Assembly: GCA_022829145.1 (NCBI GenBank)
Contig: CM040760.1
Span: 24,729,102-24,793,101, forward strand
DNA length: 64,000 bases
Direction: 5' to 3'
From: Albula goreensis
Taxonomy: Eukaryota > Chordata > Actinopteri > Albuliformes > Albulidae
This document shows positions 23,930 through 35,789 of this stretch, one piece after another. A model generated the notes under the pieces. That model did not search any database. It had not been told where the DNA came from and worked only from the letters and a program-made list of their open reading frames with translations. Position 1 is the stretch's first letter. Every line of letters begins with the position of its first letter. The position numbers and the translations under genes are program-made.

Positions 23930-24135
23930 GTGGCAGGTCTGATTTTGTGTATATAGTATGCAGTCAGGTTTACGTGGGTTTTAACAGTTCTTAGTAGTAC
24001 ATATAGGTGGTGTTTCAAGTTAGGAACACGTACAGGATAAAATTACGTAATTGTATGTAGTCCTGAGCATCCGCGATTTTTGCACATCAGCGGGGGTCCT
24101 GGAACCATATACCCGCGGATAAGGCGGACCGACTG
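23930..24135 (-). mobile_element. Tigger-like DNA transposon fragment
   Basis: Ends at the right in GCGGATAAGGCGGACCGACTG followed by TA, the reverse complement of the end at 12,984. Internal blocks match that copy in the same order. Left end lost. Confidence 0.65.
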
Positions 24136-24296
24136 TAATGCTCATTACTGGAGCCACATCAGCTCCTAAACTGGCACATTAATTCCCATCAATGTTTAAA
24201 CATAAAAAATAAATGAGTGAATTTTTTGTGAGTTCATCCAGTGATTTAGTTTACAGTATGTTCTTTTTTTTTTCGCCAGGGCTGGCTTGGCCAAAA

Positions 24297-24575
24297 AAAA
24301 AAAAAAAAGATTGAAATTTCAACGTCACTACACTAGTATCAAAAAAACAAACAAACATTCAGTTTCGTTTTAAATGCGCTTTGCCCACAAGCTTGTGATT
24401 TCATCAAGGAAGTAATCGTTTAAGGAAGTAATTGGCAGGATATGGACTGTTCTGATCCATTGAAAAACAATAACTGAAATTAAATATTCAAAGTGCTGTG
24501 CATGGAGACAGCCACCATTCTGTACTGCCTGTGCATATTTTGGACATCGGTTTCGACAGGTATGTTTGATTCAGG
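24297..24575. repeat. Duplicated segment, copy 2
   Basis: Partner of 21,548-21,815, about 250 bp upstream of the MHC class I leader. Also ends TTTCGACAGGTATGTTTGAT. Confidence 0.6.
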
Positions 24576-24826
24576 CACACACAAGGGTCATGTGTCCACA
24601 GTAGCCCTGATACAGTAGCAAATAGTTTTGCTATGTTAAATCAAAGATCAACATAATATGGCTGTGTATAAACTTTAAGAGTATGCATTGTTACCTTAGT
24701 CTGTACCTCATACCTTTCTACAGAAAGACAGCTTAGGCGCTTCTGTGGTGCAAAATAAAAGTCCCCACCCTTAAAATCAACGTTTCGTCGTTGTAGCTTT
24801 CGTCCCTTCGTTTCTTCTACTCGGTG

Positions 24827-27800
24827 ATGTTATTCCGTTGCTGTGTTCTGTACATTTTCTTACTTTCAGTCCAAGTTTGTCAGTTGGCTAAAAGACTTTA
24901 CGCGCTAATATTTCTATTGCCCACTGCACTATCCGTTGTCCACGAGCATCTTAACTTGAATATTTATTTATTTATTTATCAATCACACACCTCCCTCGAC
25001 TTTCTCTTGCTTGCTTCTCTCCAGACTCTCACTCCCTTCGCTATTTGTACACACTGACGGTCGATGGGGACGGGGCGGCGCGCTTTCTTTCCGTGGGGGT
25101 CCTGGACGGGGTTCAGATTGACCGCTTCGACAGCGCCATTGGTAAGGATTTGCCGTCCGAGCCCTGGATGGCACAGAATCTGGGTGTAGGGTTTTGGGAG
25201 GCGGAGTCGCAGGCGCGCATCGATGATCAGAGCGACTTCACCACCATGATGAGGAATTCTTCAACCACAGCAAGGGTAGGCTGCCTATTCTCTACATTAA
25301 TTATGGCTTGCTTTCACAGCTTGTGTTCAACTCACTCACAAAAGTCGCTTTGGTTCAAAAGCATTTGTTAAAATGCCAAACTGTCCTTGCAGGGGAGAGC
25401 GGGATCAGCTCATTTTTAATTCCTCAATTATTCAATTAAAAGGGATGAAAAAGAAAGAGAAAATACTAAAATAACATATTTTCAAGTACATTTACATTAT
25501 TTTCTGTACAGTTGCAGAGTTTTTTTTTTTATATGTGACATGGAGGCTGTCTTATTAAAGGACTTTATGCAGTGAAAGACAAAGCACTGTTCTGCATTTG
25601 TGTTCAAAGGTATTTGAACTGAACGGCAGTAAAAGTTTGAAATACAGCTCAGCATCTGCTCTATCTTTACAGTAGCAATGAATTCCAAACATCATGTGAT
25701 TGAATCTAAATATAAAGCCAGAGATTAGGGGGTTAGTGCTGAAATGGCAGACACCCTTTCAGGATTTATGCCTGTGATCACAGTGCCTAAATACACACTC
25801 ACAGTTTCTGAAAGACGATTACAGCAGGCACACCTGCGATTGTCAAAGCTGGTTAAGTTCATGAGGAAACAGTTTGTGGAGTGACGTTAATGAATGATCT
25901 TGTAAGTCATGCAGGTCTTTTACTTTATTCATTGCAAAACATTTGTTTAGCAAAGACCAGGCCCTGACCCAGAAGATGTTGCCTGTGAAATAATTCCATG
26001 AAGCAGAAACATCACAAACAGAAACAACATCCTTTTGAATCAAGGCACACATTTTCTTATATTCCATGTAGGGAAAACATTTTCCCGACAGGAGAGTCTG
26101 GTGGATCAAAAGATTAAATTAACCAGGGGGGACAGCTCCTCACACAACCACAGTCTTCTGGTTGATCATTAAACAACTGACTCACTGGAACTAGTTTATT
26201 ATCAAACCAGTGTTCAGATAATACAGCTTTATTTTTTTAATAAATTATCTAATTTTTTTCAAATTATGCATTTGTGAGGGGAGAGGCTGTGCTTGTGTAT
26301 CTGCATTCCAACAGACACTGCTTTTTGGAAAGGAATATTCTCACTGGGATTTTCAGTACTAAAAGTGTACATTCTAAAGAACTTCAAACCGCCTGGGTGA
26401 GACAATAAGGGGAGAATTCTGTCTAACAGCTGGGTTTTATTTAAGTGATGCCCCAGCTAACTGACCTCAAAGGTGAGGTTAGTTCACCTACTCACAAAAG
26501 AGCTGTAGTGAAGGCTGTGAAAGAAAAAACAAAAACATCTTGGGTTTGGTCTCCCCTCATCGCATACTCAGGAGCTATTGTGTTTCCGACAGGGGAGACG
26601 CACACCTTTCAGGCCATGTGTGAATGTGGCTTCTCAGACGACGGCCTCACCTGGGGCGGCATCCGCAACGCGCACGACGGCAGGGACTTCCTGACCTTTG
26701 ACCCCGCGGGGCGGGGCTGGCTGGCAGTGGCGCCGCAGGTGGACCAGGCCTCGGCGCAGCGGGTGAAGCAGCAGTGGGACCAGAGGGATCAGTGGAACTG
26801 GGACGTGGGACACTACGTGGAGACCGCGTGTCCGGAGAGGCTGCGTATGTTTCTGCGCTACGGGGAGGAGACGCTGCGGAAACGAGGTCAGATGGCTTCC
26901 AGCTTCAGAGCTGAGGAAGCACATGTACATGCACAGCACTATTGTCTGCCATTTTACAAACATATACTCCCTTTGACAGCATTCTGCACCCGCTTTCAAT
27001 TGGTTTTTACTGTCAGGGTGTTGCTGTTTTATTATATTGTTTTTACTCAACATGGACACGACTTTATTCTGTAACACTGTGGAAGCCTGAGTATTTCATA
27101 ATTCTACACCTATTCTATAGAGGGCTGCAACAGCTGGCCATTAAAACTGTATCACTGTTTATTGCATTTCATAACTTCACCTCTCCAATTTGAGTTCTAT
27201 TTCACCCCTTGAATGGTGTCAATTAAGTCGATGTTTGCTGTATCTGCCAAGTAACACAGAAACTGAGACAGTGATTAAGCCAAGTTGGAAATGCACATTG
27301 TCAATTTAGGCCACTAGGTGGCACTGCAACACAAAATACAACAAACAAAATCAGGTTTTCAGCACGACTGAGATACCTCATTTTTTTAAATTATATTATA
27401 TTATGTTGTATTATATTATAACACCTCTTCACTATGCCTTCACAGATGCTCCAAGCGTCTCCCTTCATCCTCAAACAGACAGAGCAACATGCCTGGCTAC
27501 CGGCTTCTACCCCCAGGGGGCGGTGGTGAGCTGGGCTGAGGAGGAAGGGGGGCCTGTACCAGGCCACTGGCTGCTGGGCGGTGAAGAGGTACCCAACGGA
27601 GATGGAACATTCCAGGTTCGGCTCACAGTCAAACCCAACACGACGGAAGGCCAGAGATACGTTTGTCGGGTTGAGCACAGCAGTCTGGATGGCCCAGTCT
27701 TAATGGCGTGGGGTAAGAACAGGCAAATGCAGTTGCAAGTAGAGTTGAGGCTTTGGGTTCAATTCTGAGAAAGTCACTGCAGTTAAACCCTTAACCCAAA

Positions 27801-28827
27801 TCGCTCAGTAAATATTCAGCTATATACAGCCTGAAATCTAGCGGCTAAGGTACATGAGTGGGACCCCTGAGGTTGGTGGTTCAAGCCCCAGTCCAGCCGT
27901 AACGCCACTGCTGTTGGGCCCCTGAGCAAGGCCCCTAACTCTACACTGTTCCCAGGGGGAATTGGCCCCTGGCTAGCCTAATCAATCAACTGTAATTTGC
28001 TTTGGATAAAAGCATCAGCTAAATGATTGTTATGTAACGTAAATCAATAGTGTGTAGGAATGGAAAACTGTGTAAGTTACCCTGGCTATTGTTGTAGACG
28101 GGCCTTAAGGCTATTACACACTAAAACTGGGAATTTCATCTCTACCCGTTTTACTTTCCCTTACAGAAATAACACAGAATGGTGGTAACATGGCCACTGT
28201 TATTGTGATTGTGGTCCTTTTACTACTCCTTATTCTTCTGGCCATCATCCTCATCTTGAAACACCGGAGAGGTAATGAGCACGAGGAAGATAGGCCTGGG
28301 TAAATGTGCAAACTGTGTGTGTATGTGTGTGTGTATGTGAGTGTGTGTCAGTGTGAGTGTGTGAGTGTGTGTGTCAGTGTGAGTGTGTGTGTGTGTGTGT
28401 GTGTCAGTGTGAGTGTGTGTGTGTGTCAGTGTGAGTGTGTTGTGTGTGTGTGTGTGTGTGAGTGTGTATGTGTGTGTGTGTGTGTGTGTGTCAGTGTGAG
28501 TGTGTGAGTGTGTGTGTCAGTGTGAGTGTGTGTGTGTGTGTGCATGTATTCATGGGTGTGCATGTGTGTTTGCATAGACTACAAGCCTGGTAATGTAGTA
28601 CAAAAGTTACGGATCTGGGCTTGTAACAGGTACTGCAGGTTCATATCCAGGATGGGACACTTCCATTGTACCCATATATGTATCAGTTGACTGCCCATAA
28701 AACATGCTGTTCTGTAAATTGCTCTGGATAAGCGGTTTAATGCTTTAATGTGTAAATTACTTTCTCTCTGCCTTTCTGTCTCTTCACAGGAAGGCCGCAG
28801 TCTCGACCATTTACAGCACGTCTTTAA
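24827..28827 (+). CDS. MHC class I heavy chain, divergent/non-classical
   Basis: Membrane glycoprotein of the class I antigen-presentation fold. Alpha1 exon 25,025-25,275 starts SHSLRYLYTLTV (Tyr at the conserved position 7) and ends near an NSS glycosylation sequon. Alpha2 exon 26,593-26,886 runs from ETHTFQAMCECGF to YGEETLRKR. The Ig-like alpha3 exon 27,446-27,712 has CLATGFYPQGAVVSW and YVCRVEH. The connecting/transmembrane exon 28,167-28,271 is Leu/Ile/Val-rich and ends LKHRR. The tail exon 28,790-28,827 ends PFTARL. Exons 3 to 6 are in phase. The alpha1 donor is one base short of the phase that alpha2 needs, unless an AG five bases inside alpha2 is used. The leader (ATG 24,827, MLFRCCVLYIFLLSVQ) has only a weak donor. 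Two cysteines (CEC) sit where class I normally has one. Lineage (U, Z, L) not assigned; functionality uncertain. Confidence 0.75.
27820..28045 (+). mobile_element. tRNA-derived SINE in MHC intron
   Basis: AATCTAGCGGCTAAGGTACA, GGTTCAAGCCCCAGTCCAGC, GGGCCCCTGAGCAAGGCCCC, tail TTTGCTTTGGATAAAAGCAT. Same family as the 5.18-kb copy; lies between the alpha3 and transmembrane exons. Confidence 0.75.
28317..28545. repeat. (GT)n microsatellite with GTGTCAGTGTGA interruptions
   Basis: Compound GT array with a recurring CAGTGTGAGTGTGTG motif, in the intron before the last MHC exon. Confidence 0.9.
28600..28748 (+). mobile_element. tRNA-derived SINE, diverged subfamily
   Basis: TACAAAAGTTACGGATCTGG head, GGTTCATATCCAGG B box, tail AAATTGCTCTGGATAAGC. 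In the last MHC intron. Confidence 0.55.
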
Positions 28828-28829
28828 TG

Positions 28830-31520
28830 TTTACCATCACATATGCTTTACAAAGTAAATTTCATACATCTCATTGCTGTAAGTACTGTAAATGAAGGCA
28901 TTAAACAGCTCACTCGTTGGTTTGATTACAATGTAACTCTCACTCTATCACAATGTCAATTAACGTGTAAACACAACCACGATGTAGAACTGCAAGCATC
29001 ACTATTCAGACAAGTTAACGAGTGTATACATGGATAGTTTCTTCCACTTAAATGTAATGAATTCGGCTTGGATAATTCTTAGATTTTTTTTTTTCCACGG
29101 TCAATCATGTCCCAGGATTTAATGGTTCTTTCATATGGGTAATTGGCTCTATGGGAAAGCTGTTTAAATGGAGTTGCTTATTTAGTGCTGTGGGGGGTTA
29201 TTGTCTTATCCTCAACTTCAGTGATTGACATAAATTTTACCAATTACAAAGAGTACTCTATCAGAGCCGTTCCATTCAGTATGAGATATCTGTAAATGAA
29301 CAAAAACTGCCTGACTGGACAAATGCCCTTGTAATAGTGCTGTTTGAAAATTGAAGTGAAGTATTACAAGTTTTGTATTGTGACTGTTAAATGATATTTC
29401 AGCAGACACTTGCTGTAGTACCTACTTCTTTCCACTTGATAGCAGAAGAGCTCACAAAATTCTTTTTTAGGAGGAAAACCATGGACAGCCTTAAAACTGC
29501 AGCGTAAACTAGGCCCAGTAATCTTCAGACCGGATTAGTTTTTTCTTTTGCTATTGAATTCACCACAAAAAATAACACATTGTTTTGTAGGGATGTGTTT
29601 GTAATGCTGTTTCTTGTCAGTGGCCTCCCACACATTGTTGAAACGGCAGTCCTGATCCTGTTTCTCCCATGAGCAGATCAGCTCAAAGCTCCTTCAGTTT
29701 CCTCTGTTTTGGGGTTAGCCAAGCAAAGATAGCCTGTTGACTCTCTTCATACTGAAGACCATTTTAACAAATGTCAGTGTGTGATGAGCACAAGAGACAG
29801 AGAAGCACAAACAAACTTCACGCGGACTTTAATCGGACAGAGAAGGAAGTGAACGCGTTAAAGGAGGGCGGCCTATCCCTTCTGATAAAACCCCGGCCCA
29901 GCAGGCCTGGACCAGTCCTGTCCTGTCAATACCCTGACACTCATCTCCATGCTCAGAGCTCACACGGCCCCGGGGGATTCTGGGAAAACCTCCTGCAAAA
30001 ACAAACAACCAGTAGCCCCGGCACACTGCCTACTTTGATCGTGATATGTTCCCCTCAACAGCCACCCCAACCCCCCACAGAAAAAAAAACAACACAACAA
30101 CCTCTTAATCAAATGCGCCAAGTGACAAAGGTGGGTGCCGTGTTGCTGGGCTATCTGCTGCGCGTGAGGAATGATGCGGGCCCGTGGTGAGCCAATCACA
30201 GTGGGCCGTGCAGGTTTGAGCATGTTCAAAGCTCTTGCTGAGGACCTCCGGCCATTACCATCCAAATGGTGCCCACCCATCCTCCCCGCCCCCATGCATA
30301 CATTCCTGCCTGACGGTCCTCCCTCCACCCCCACCCCACCCCACCCCAGGAGATCTCAGTGATGTGGATTACCTCAATCACTCTGTCTCATCTACATCAA
30401 CTGCTTCCACAGTGGGTGGTGGTGGTGGGGGGGGGGCGGTCTTGATCTGATCGTTGCTCCACAATGTCTTCTCATTGTTCTGCCGAACCCGAGAGCAGAG
30501 TGCTGTGGATTTTAATGGAGTCTGCCAGTCTGTGGCTCAGAAAGGGGGCTCAGTGTTGTCTCTGACTGAGATCAGCGCGGGGGGCAGACATGAGTGGGCT
30601 CTGTCTTTTGTCAGTCACTGGGTGAGATTCAATCAAACACACTTAGTCACGTGAAGGGAATTATGCCATTCAAACAGAACAGACTTTAGATCACAACATA
30701 AGTGACTACTCTGTATTTTATTGGAGACATTGTATTGAATGCATCCTTTTCATTAAAAATAGTCCATTAAAAAGACAATAATATTTTTATTTAATTGCAT
30801 ATGCCTGTTAAGAGGCGGAGTTGTTTGATTGGCTGCAGTCTGTCTGTCTGTCTGTCTGTCTGTCTGTTCCAGCAGGCTCTGTTCTGAGGTGGCATAGAGT
30901 GATGGTTCTGTAACTCAGTCCTGTGTGTTCCACTTTTTGCTACAGACGAGCTCTTCATTAATTAAACTTGATAAAGTTTCCACTCTGACTCTTACCATTT
31001 AGTTTGTTTGTTGAATTCTCCATATAATAAATGGTTTAGTTTCAGTCACCAGCTGTCCACACTTTTATAAATTACTGATCAGTACATCATTTTTTGCCAT
31101 GTACTGCAGTAAGAGTTCAGTAATGAAAGCATTGGTTTGTCTGACTCATTGACAGTTGTGAAATGTGAATATAGGACGTTTCGTTTTTATTATGTATATA
31201 GCTGTTTCTATAATGTGCGGTTTTCCAGGATGAAGGGTGGTTTGCCCAAATTACATATCTCTGTCATATCAAACATTTGTGAGTGAGTGTTGCTGAGAGT
31301 GGGAGAGTGGTTCAGTGTGTGTGTGTGTGTGTGTGTGTAAGACAGGAGCAGCAGTGTAAGCTGCCGGAGCTGTGTTGTCAGTGGACTCTGCCCCTCCACG
31401 CTGGCCAGACAGCATCACGCCGCGGGGGGCGGCGGGGTGATGAAGAGGATGGTGACGTGTCACAGCGCTGTGGCGGCCTTGACTCCACAGAGTCACTGAG
31501 CGAGACTGGCAAGGTGCAGA
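28830..31520. other. Intergenic, nothing recognised
   Basis: No poly(A) signal for the MHC gene was settled. The GC-richer part at 29,870-30,450 has open frames but no splice logic, no family motif and no start context, so no gene is called. Contains a (TCTG)n run at 30,837-30,868 and a (GT)n run at 31,316-31,339. Confidence 0.5.
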
Positions 31521-31529
31521 TCACCTGAC

Positions 31530-31998
31530 ACTGTGTTTAGCACCTTACACACCTGACTGAGGCCTGGGACAGTGCATTAACACTGCGTTAACGCTCCTTA
31601 GACACCTGATCGAGGCCTGAGACAGCACACCTGACCAAGGCCTGGGACAGCGTGTTAAAACTGCGTTTAGCACCTTACACACCTGTCCGAGGCCTGGGAC
31701 AGCATGTTAAAACTGCGTTTAGCACCTTACACACCTGACCGAGGCCTGGGACAGCGCGTTAAAACTGCGTTAAGCACCTTACACACCTGTCCGAGGCCTG
31801 GGACAGCGTGTTAAAACTGCGTTTAGCACCTTACACACCTGACCGAGGCCTGGGACAGCGCGTTAAAACTGCGTTTAGCACCTTACACACCTGTCCGAGG
31901 CCTGGGACAGCGTGTTAAAACTGCGTTTAGCACCTTACACACCTGACCGAGGCCTGGGACAGCGCGTTAACACTGCGTTAAGCGCCTTACACACCTGA
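31530..31998. repeat. 52-bp minisatellite with a 104-bp higher-order unit
   Basis: About 8-9 copies of a unit containing GAGGCCTGGGACAGCG then TTAAAACTGCGTTTAGCACC and TTACACACCTG. In the last six copies the period is exactly 52 bp (unit positions 31,691, 31,743, 31,795, 31,847, 31,899, 31,951). Two variants alternate (CTGTCCGAG with CGTG or CATG, versus CTGACCGAG with CGCG), giving dimers of 104 bp. Confidence 0.9.
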
Positions 31999-31999
31999 C

Positions 32000-34900
32000 C
32001 TACATGTCTATAGTATTTAGTGGATTTAAATTTCCTCGCTACAGTCTCGCTATAATCACCCGTAAACTGATACCAGAGAGAGAGTAATAATGACCACTAC
32101 ATTATTACAAGGATTAGCATTGGTCACGCAGCAGAGGTTGTGTGTGTAACTGGTGTGCCTGTGCCTGGAGGGCTGCACGTTTTACCCTTTTTTTTCTTGT
32201 TGTTTTGCTGTTGTGCCTAACTGTGTATGTAACTGTTTTATTTGCTCGATTACCTCACCGTTCCTGGGTTCCTGGGTCTGACCTGGTTGTGGAACAAAAA
32301 CCAACACACACTGTGGCTCTGCAGGTCCAGCAGTCAGGACCACCAAAGTCCAAAGTCTGTCACACAAACACAGAAACACAAAATAAAACACAATTGAGAG
32401 GGTAATAATCATTGCAGTCAGTCATAGGAAGCTCTTTGTTTGGTGCTAATGCCGCCCAAAATCCTGACACCGCGTTTGTGGCGCAATGCAGGAGGTGCTG
32501 CTGTGATCATTGTTTTTCGTCTCCGCTCATCTCCAGCGTTTGGTTATCTGTGTCCATTCACACCAATGGTTAAAGGCCCATTAGAGCCCCCCCTGGTGAT
32601 TTTCAGCTCTGTATCTTGCCCCAAAGTTCGGAAATCGGGTTTCACAATGATCCCAATCCAGGAAATTGACATATCAGTGAAAGTATGGATATTTTGGTCA
32701 TAAAAGTCAATTACCTGATTCTCTCCTAAAGTTATTTTCCACAGTCCATTATGTATCTATGCATTCAATGTGCACATTTTTGTAAAGTTTTGTGAGCTCC
32801 ACACACTAGTTAAATTTTGTACGTTTTTTTGTGTTTGTGGTGTTTGTTTGCTTTAACAAATCAGGAAATAATTGTCATGTAAGCTGTGATGGAGCTAAAC
32901 CCCAAAATGCCCCATGGCACCCTGGGAAGTGGCATACCCCCACACTCGGTTGAATTCTCCAGCTTGGAAAGGGGCATGAATACAACAGAGCTGAACACAG
33001 GAAAAAAAGAAGCTAGCTCAAAGGTCTTTTTAATATAGTATCCTACTCACAGACAACCTATTGCACAGTGAACTTTGACACCAAGAAAAGTGTGACATCA
33101 TAATCACAAGACAAGTCCCCTCTTCCCTACAGCGCTCACATCTAATGGGACGAACAAGTGAGGGATTCAAAGAACGGCATGTAGGGACTTGTAAAAACGT
33201 CTAGATACTAGATTACAGTCATTTCACTCCCTCGATCAAAGCCCTTCGGCAGGATAATGATAACGTGTGGTGCTTAGCATAGCCAGTTTGTTATTGTACG
33301 CTTAGTCATTTGTGACATTTGCCCCAAGTTCACAGCAGAACTCACTCCTCCAAAACAGATTTCATTAAGTAACAACAGTGGTGCCTGGTGGTCTGACTGG
33401 CATTAGGTCCTGTCATGACTGTAGATTGTTTGCTCCTAAGATAAATATTTTGCTTGTGTGGACAAAGCCGCTATATTTCAGCTTTTTTTTTGTCTCTTCG
33501 AGCCAAGCTGAATGTAGGTGAACTGTAAAATTATGTCCAGCCTCCCAACCAAGTTAATTTTACATCAACAAGCTAAAAGTTTTAAAATAAATAATACAAA
33601 TTAGTTATCAGCTATTCATAAAACATTAATACTTTAGACTTTAATATCACATTTTATTCAATCTGATTCTATCACGTCTGATAAATTTTTTTATACGGTG
33701 AAATTCCAAAACATGCCACGTAGGTTTAGCTAAAAATACCTATAGAGTTACTCTATCTTTTGTTATGTTATGGCGATTGATTGGAATTCTGATAGACAAT
33801 GAGAATTCCCCTTCCTCTCCGCCCTCTGAGTCTGTGGGGACGATTCTCAGTGATGCTGATTACGTTGGTCGGATCAGGTGGGAAATAATGAAACTTCATT
33901 TAAAAATGTGCTTCTGTAAGAGTATTTTGCTGTCTCCACATCTCACTTGACGCTTGGGGCTTGATTCAGAGCGAAGCCGTTATTCCACAGTCCCACGCCT
34001 CATGATACACTGTGATGATAATTAGGCCCCAGGGACGCTAATTAGGAGTCCTGGATAGTCGGGACATCTCAGATTGGTGTGTGGAGGGCCTGAGGGCAGC
34101 TGAATCACTGAGTCTGCTTCAAACATCCATTAAAAGGCTCTCCATGGGGGGTCATTTCTACACCCACACACTGGGAAAGTCAAGATGGCACTTCCTTATC
34201 AACGGCCCTAGCAACAGGTAGTGATGGGAGAGAGAAGTTGGTGGTTCAGACCAACGACTCCATTGGCTTCGGAGAAAACAACATTTTTGAATGGTTCTAA
34301 AACGGGTGACTCAGTAAATCAAAAATGAGTAAGGGGGATGTAGCAAAATGGATGTGGTTCCAAACCAACAAATTTCTTAACAAAATATTAGGAAAAAAAT
34401 GCCTCCTCATAAATTTAAATAAACAATGCCTCTTAAAATTATTAATTTGAAGTAAATAACCCCTAATGAGTGAAGACTCCCTGTCCCAGCTTCAGTGTTT
34501 GTTCTTTTTCCTAAGGCCGAGTTTCCTTTTAAAGATCTTATTGAAACTAGTCTTGATAACACACACCAGAAACCAGTCTTTATAAGAATGTATGTGGGGG
34601 TTTTTCTTTGCATTATTTGCTGATGAACACACCTTTTTCATGAAGGAACTGGATGATCAGCATAAGAAAAACCCCATTAGCAAAGCTAAGGTCTGACCAG
34701 CCGCTGAAATGCTATGCCCTCCTGGGAGTTGTAGTTTTATATGACTTCAGGCATTTTACATTGACAGTGATTTGCATTCTTCACCATAGGGATTGTACAG
34801 GCCTGGAGCCTGACTAGCACTGCCCTGCGGGCGACTGTGTGGGGAGGCAATAAGGATGGCCTATGGACCACATTCACTGCAAAAACCCAAAAGCCATGAA

Positions 34901-35180
34901 TGAAAGCACATGTGAAATTGTGAATGAGGCATGTGTGATGACACATGGCCTCTGCCCTGTGTCTTATCAGGGGCTGTTGCCTTGGAAAACCCCCCCCCGA
35001 CAAAAAAAGGCACCTCACAAGGCATAGTATGTTGTATCTGAAACACCCCCCTCACAGGTCTGAAACCCACACCTCGTGTGAACCCAAAGCGTTTGTGATG
35101 CTGAAATGAAATGAGGTCATGCCCCCATGTTACCCTGTCGCCGTGGAATCATCCACGATCACGCCCATTGTATGCACATT
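32000..35180. other. Intergenic, nothing recognised
   Basis: Long gene-free spacer between the MHC gene and the apolipoprotein cluster. It contains poly(T) tracts and no identifiable exon, transposon end or RNA gene. Confidence 0.5.
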
Positions 35181-35497
35181 GTCAGGACCCAGTTGGCCAG
35201 AAATTAACTTGTTTTTGCAGGCCCACATGGCCTGGGGTTTGCATGTAATCTGGATCCAGCTGGCAGTATGGAGGGCACCTTCAAGGCCCAGTTGGCCCGC
35301 TATAAGAATGTTAATAAGATCCGATTGCCCCGTTTTGTCAGGATGTTCAGGACCCAGTTGACCTGATTTGTTTGTGCCGTTGAGTCCAGTTTACCCATTA
35401 TGTCTGTACCTTCAGGGTCCAGTTGGCCAGATATGTGCGTGTTCCCGAGGTCCAGTTGGCTCAGTTTGCGCTTGTTGTCAGGGTCCAAATCATCAGA
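35181..35497. repeat. Degenerate 32-33-bp minisatellite upstream of apoA-IV
   Basis: About ten units, each centred on a GGACCCAGTTGGCC-like core, at 35,181, 35,218, 35,249, 35,281, 35,316, 35,346, 35,380, 35,411, 35,443 and 35,476. It ends about 70 bp before the apoA-IV promoter elements. Confidence 0.75.
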
Positions 35498-35542
35498 CTT
35501 TGTTAGGTAAAAAAAAAGGAGTGTCAGAAAGACAGAAAGTGG

Positions 35543-35597
35543 AGGTGACAGCAGGGCAGTTGCGTGTGGACTTTGTGTTCTCAGCTCCCTATAAAAA
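35543..35597 (+). promoter_or_regulatory. apoA-IV promoter: DR4-like element, HNF4-type motif, TATA
   Basis: AGGTGA-CAGC-AGGGCA (35,543-35,558, two nuclear-receptor half-site-like hexamers spaced by four), TGGACTTTG (35,567-35,575; reverse complement CAAAGTCCA is the HNF4-type motif) and TATAAAAA (35,590-35,597). The same module precedes every apolipoprotein gene in the cluster. Confidence 0.75.
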
Positions 35598-35789
35598 CGG
35601 CCGTGGCCAGGACTAACTCACTCACTCACTCACAAAGCTCCCCAATCACTCATACCTACAGGTAAGGCAAGAGCATATCTGTCTGAGCTGAAATATTTTT
35701 TGCTGAGTTAAAATTTAAAGGTAGTTTAAGGTGACTGACTAATGACATTTTTTTTTCCTTTCTGTTTTTAGGGTTTTTTTAACACAGCC

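Noticed and set aside
29771-30450. GC-rich stretch with overlapping open frames on both strands
   Set aside because: No splice logic, signal, domain or repeat structure; base composition alone explains the open frames.
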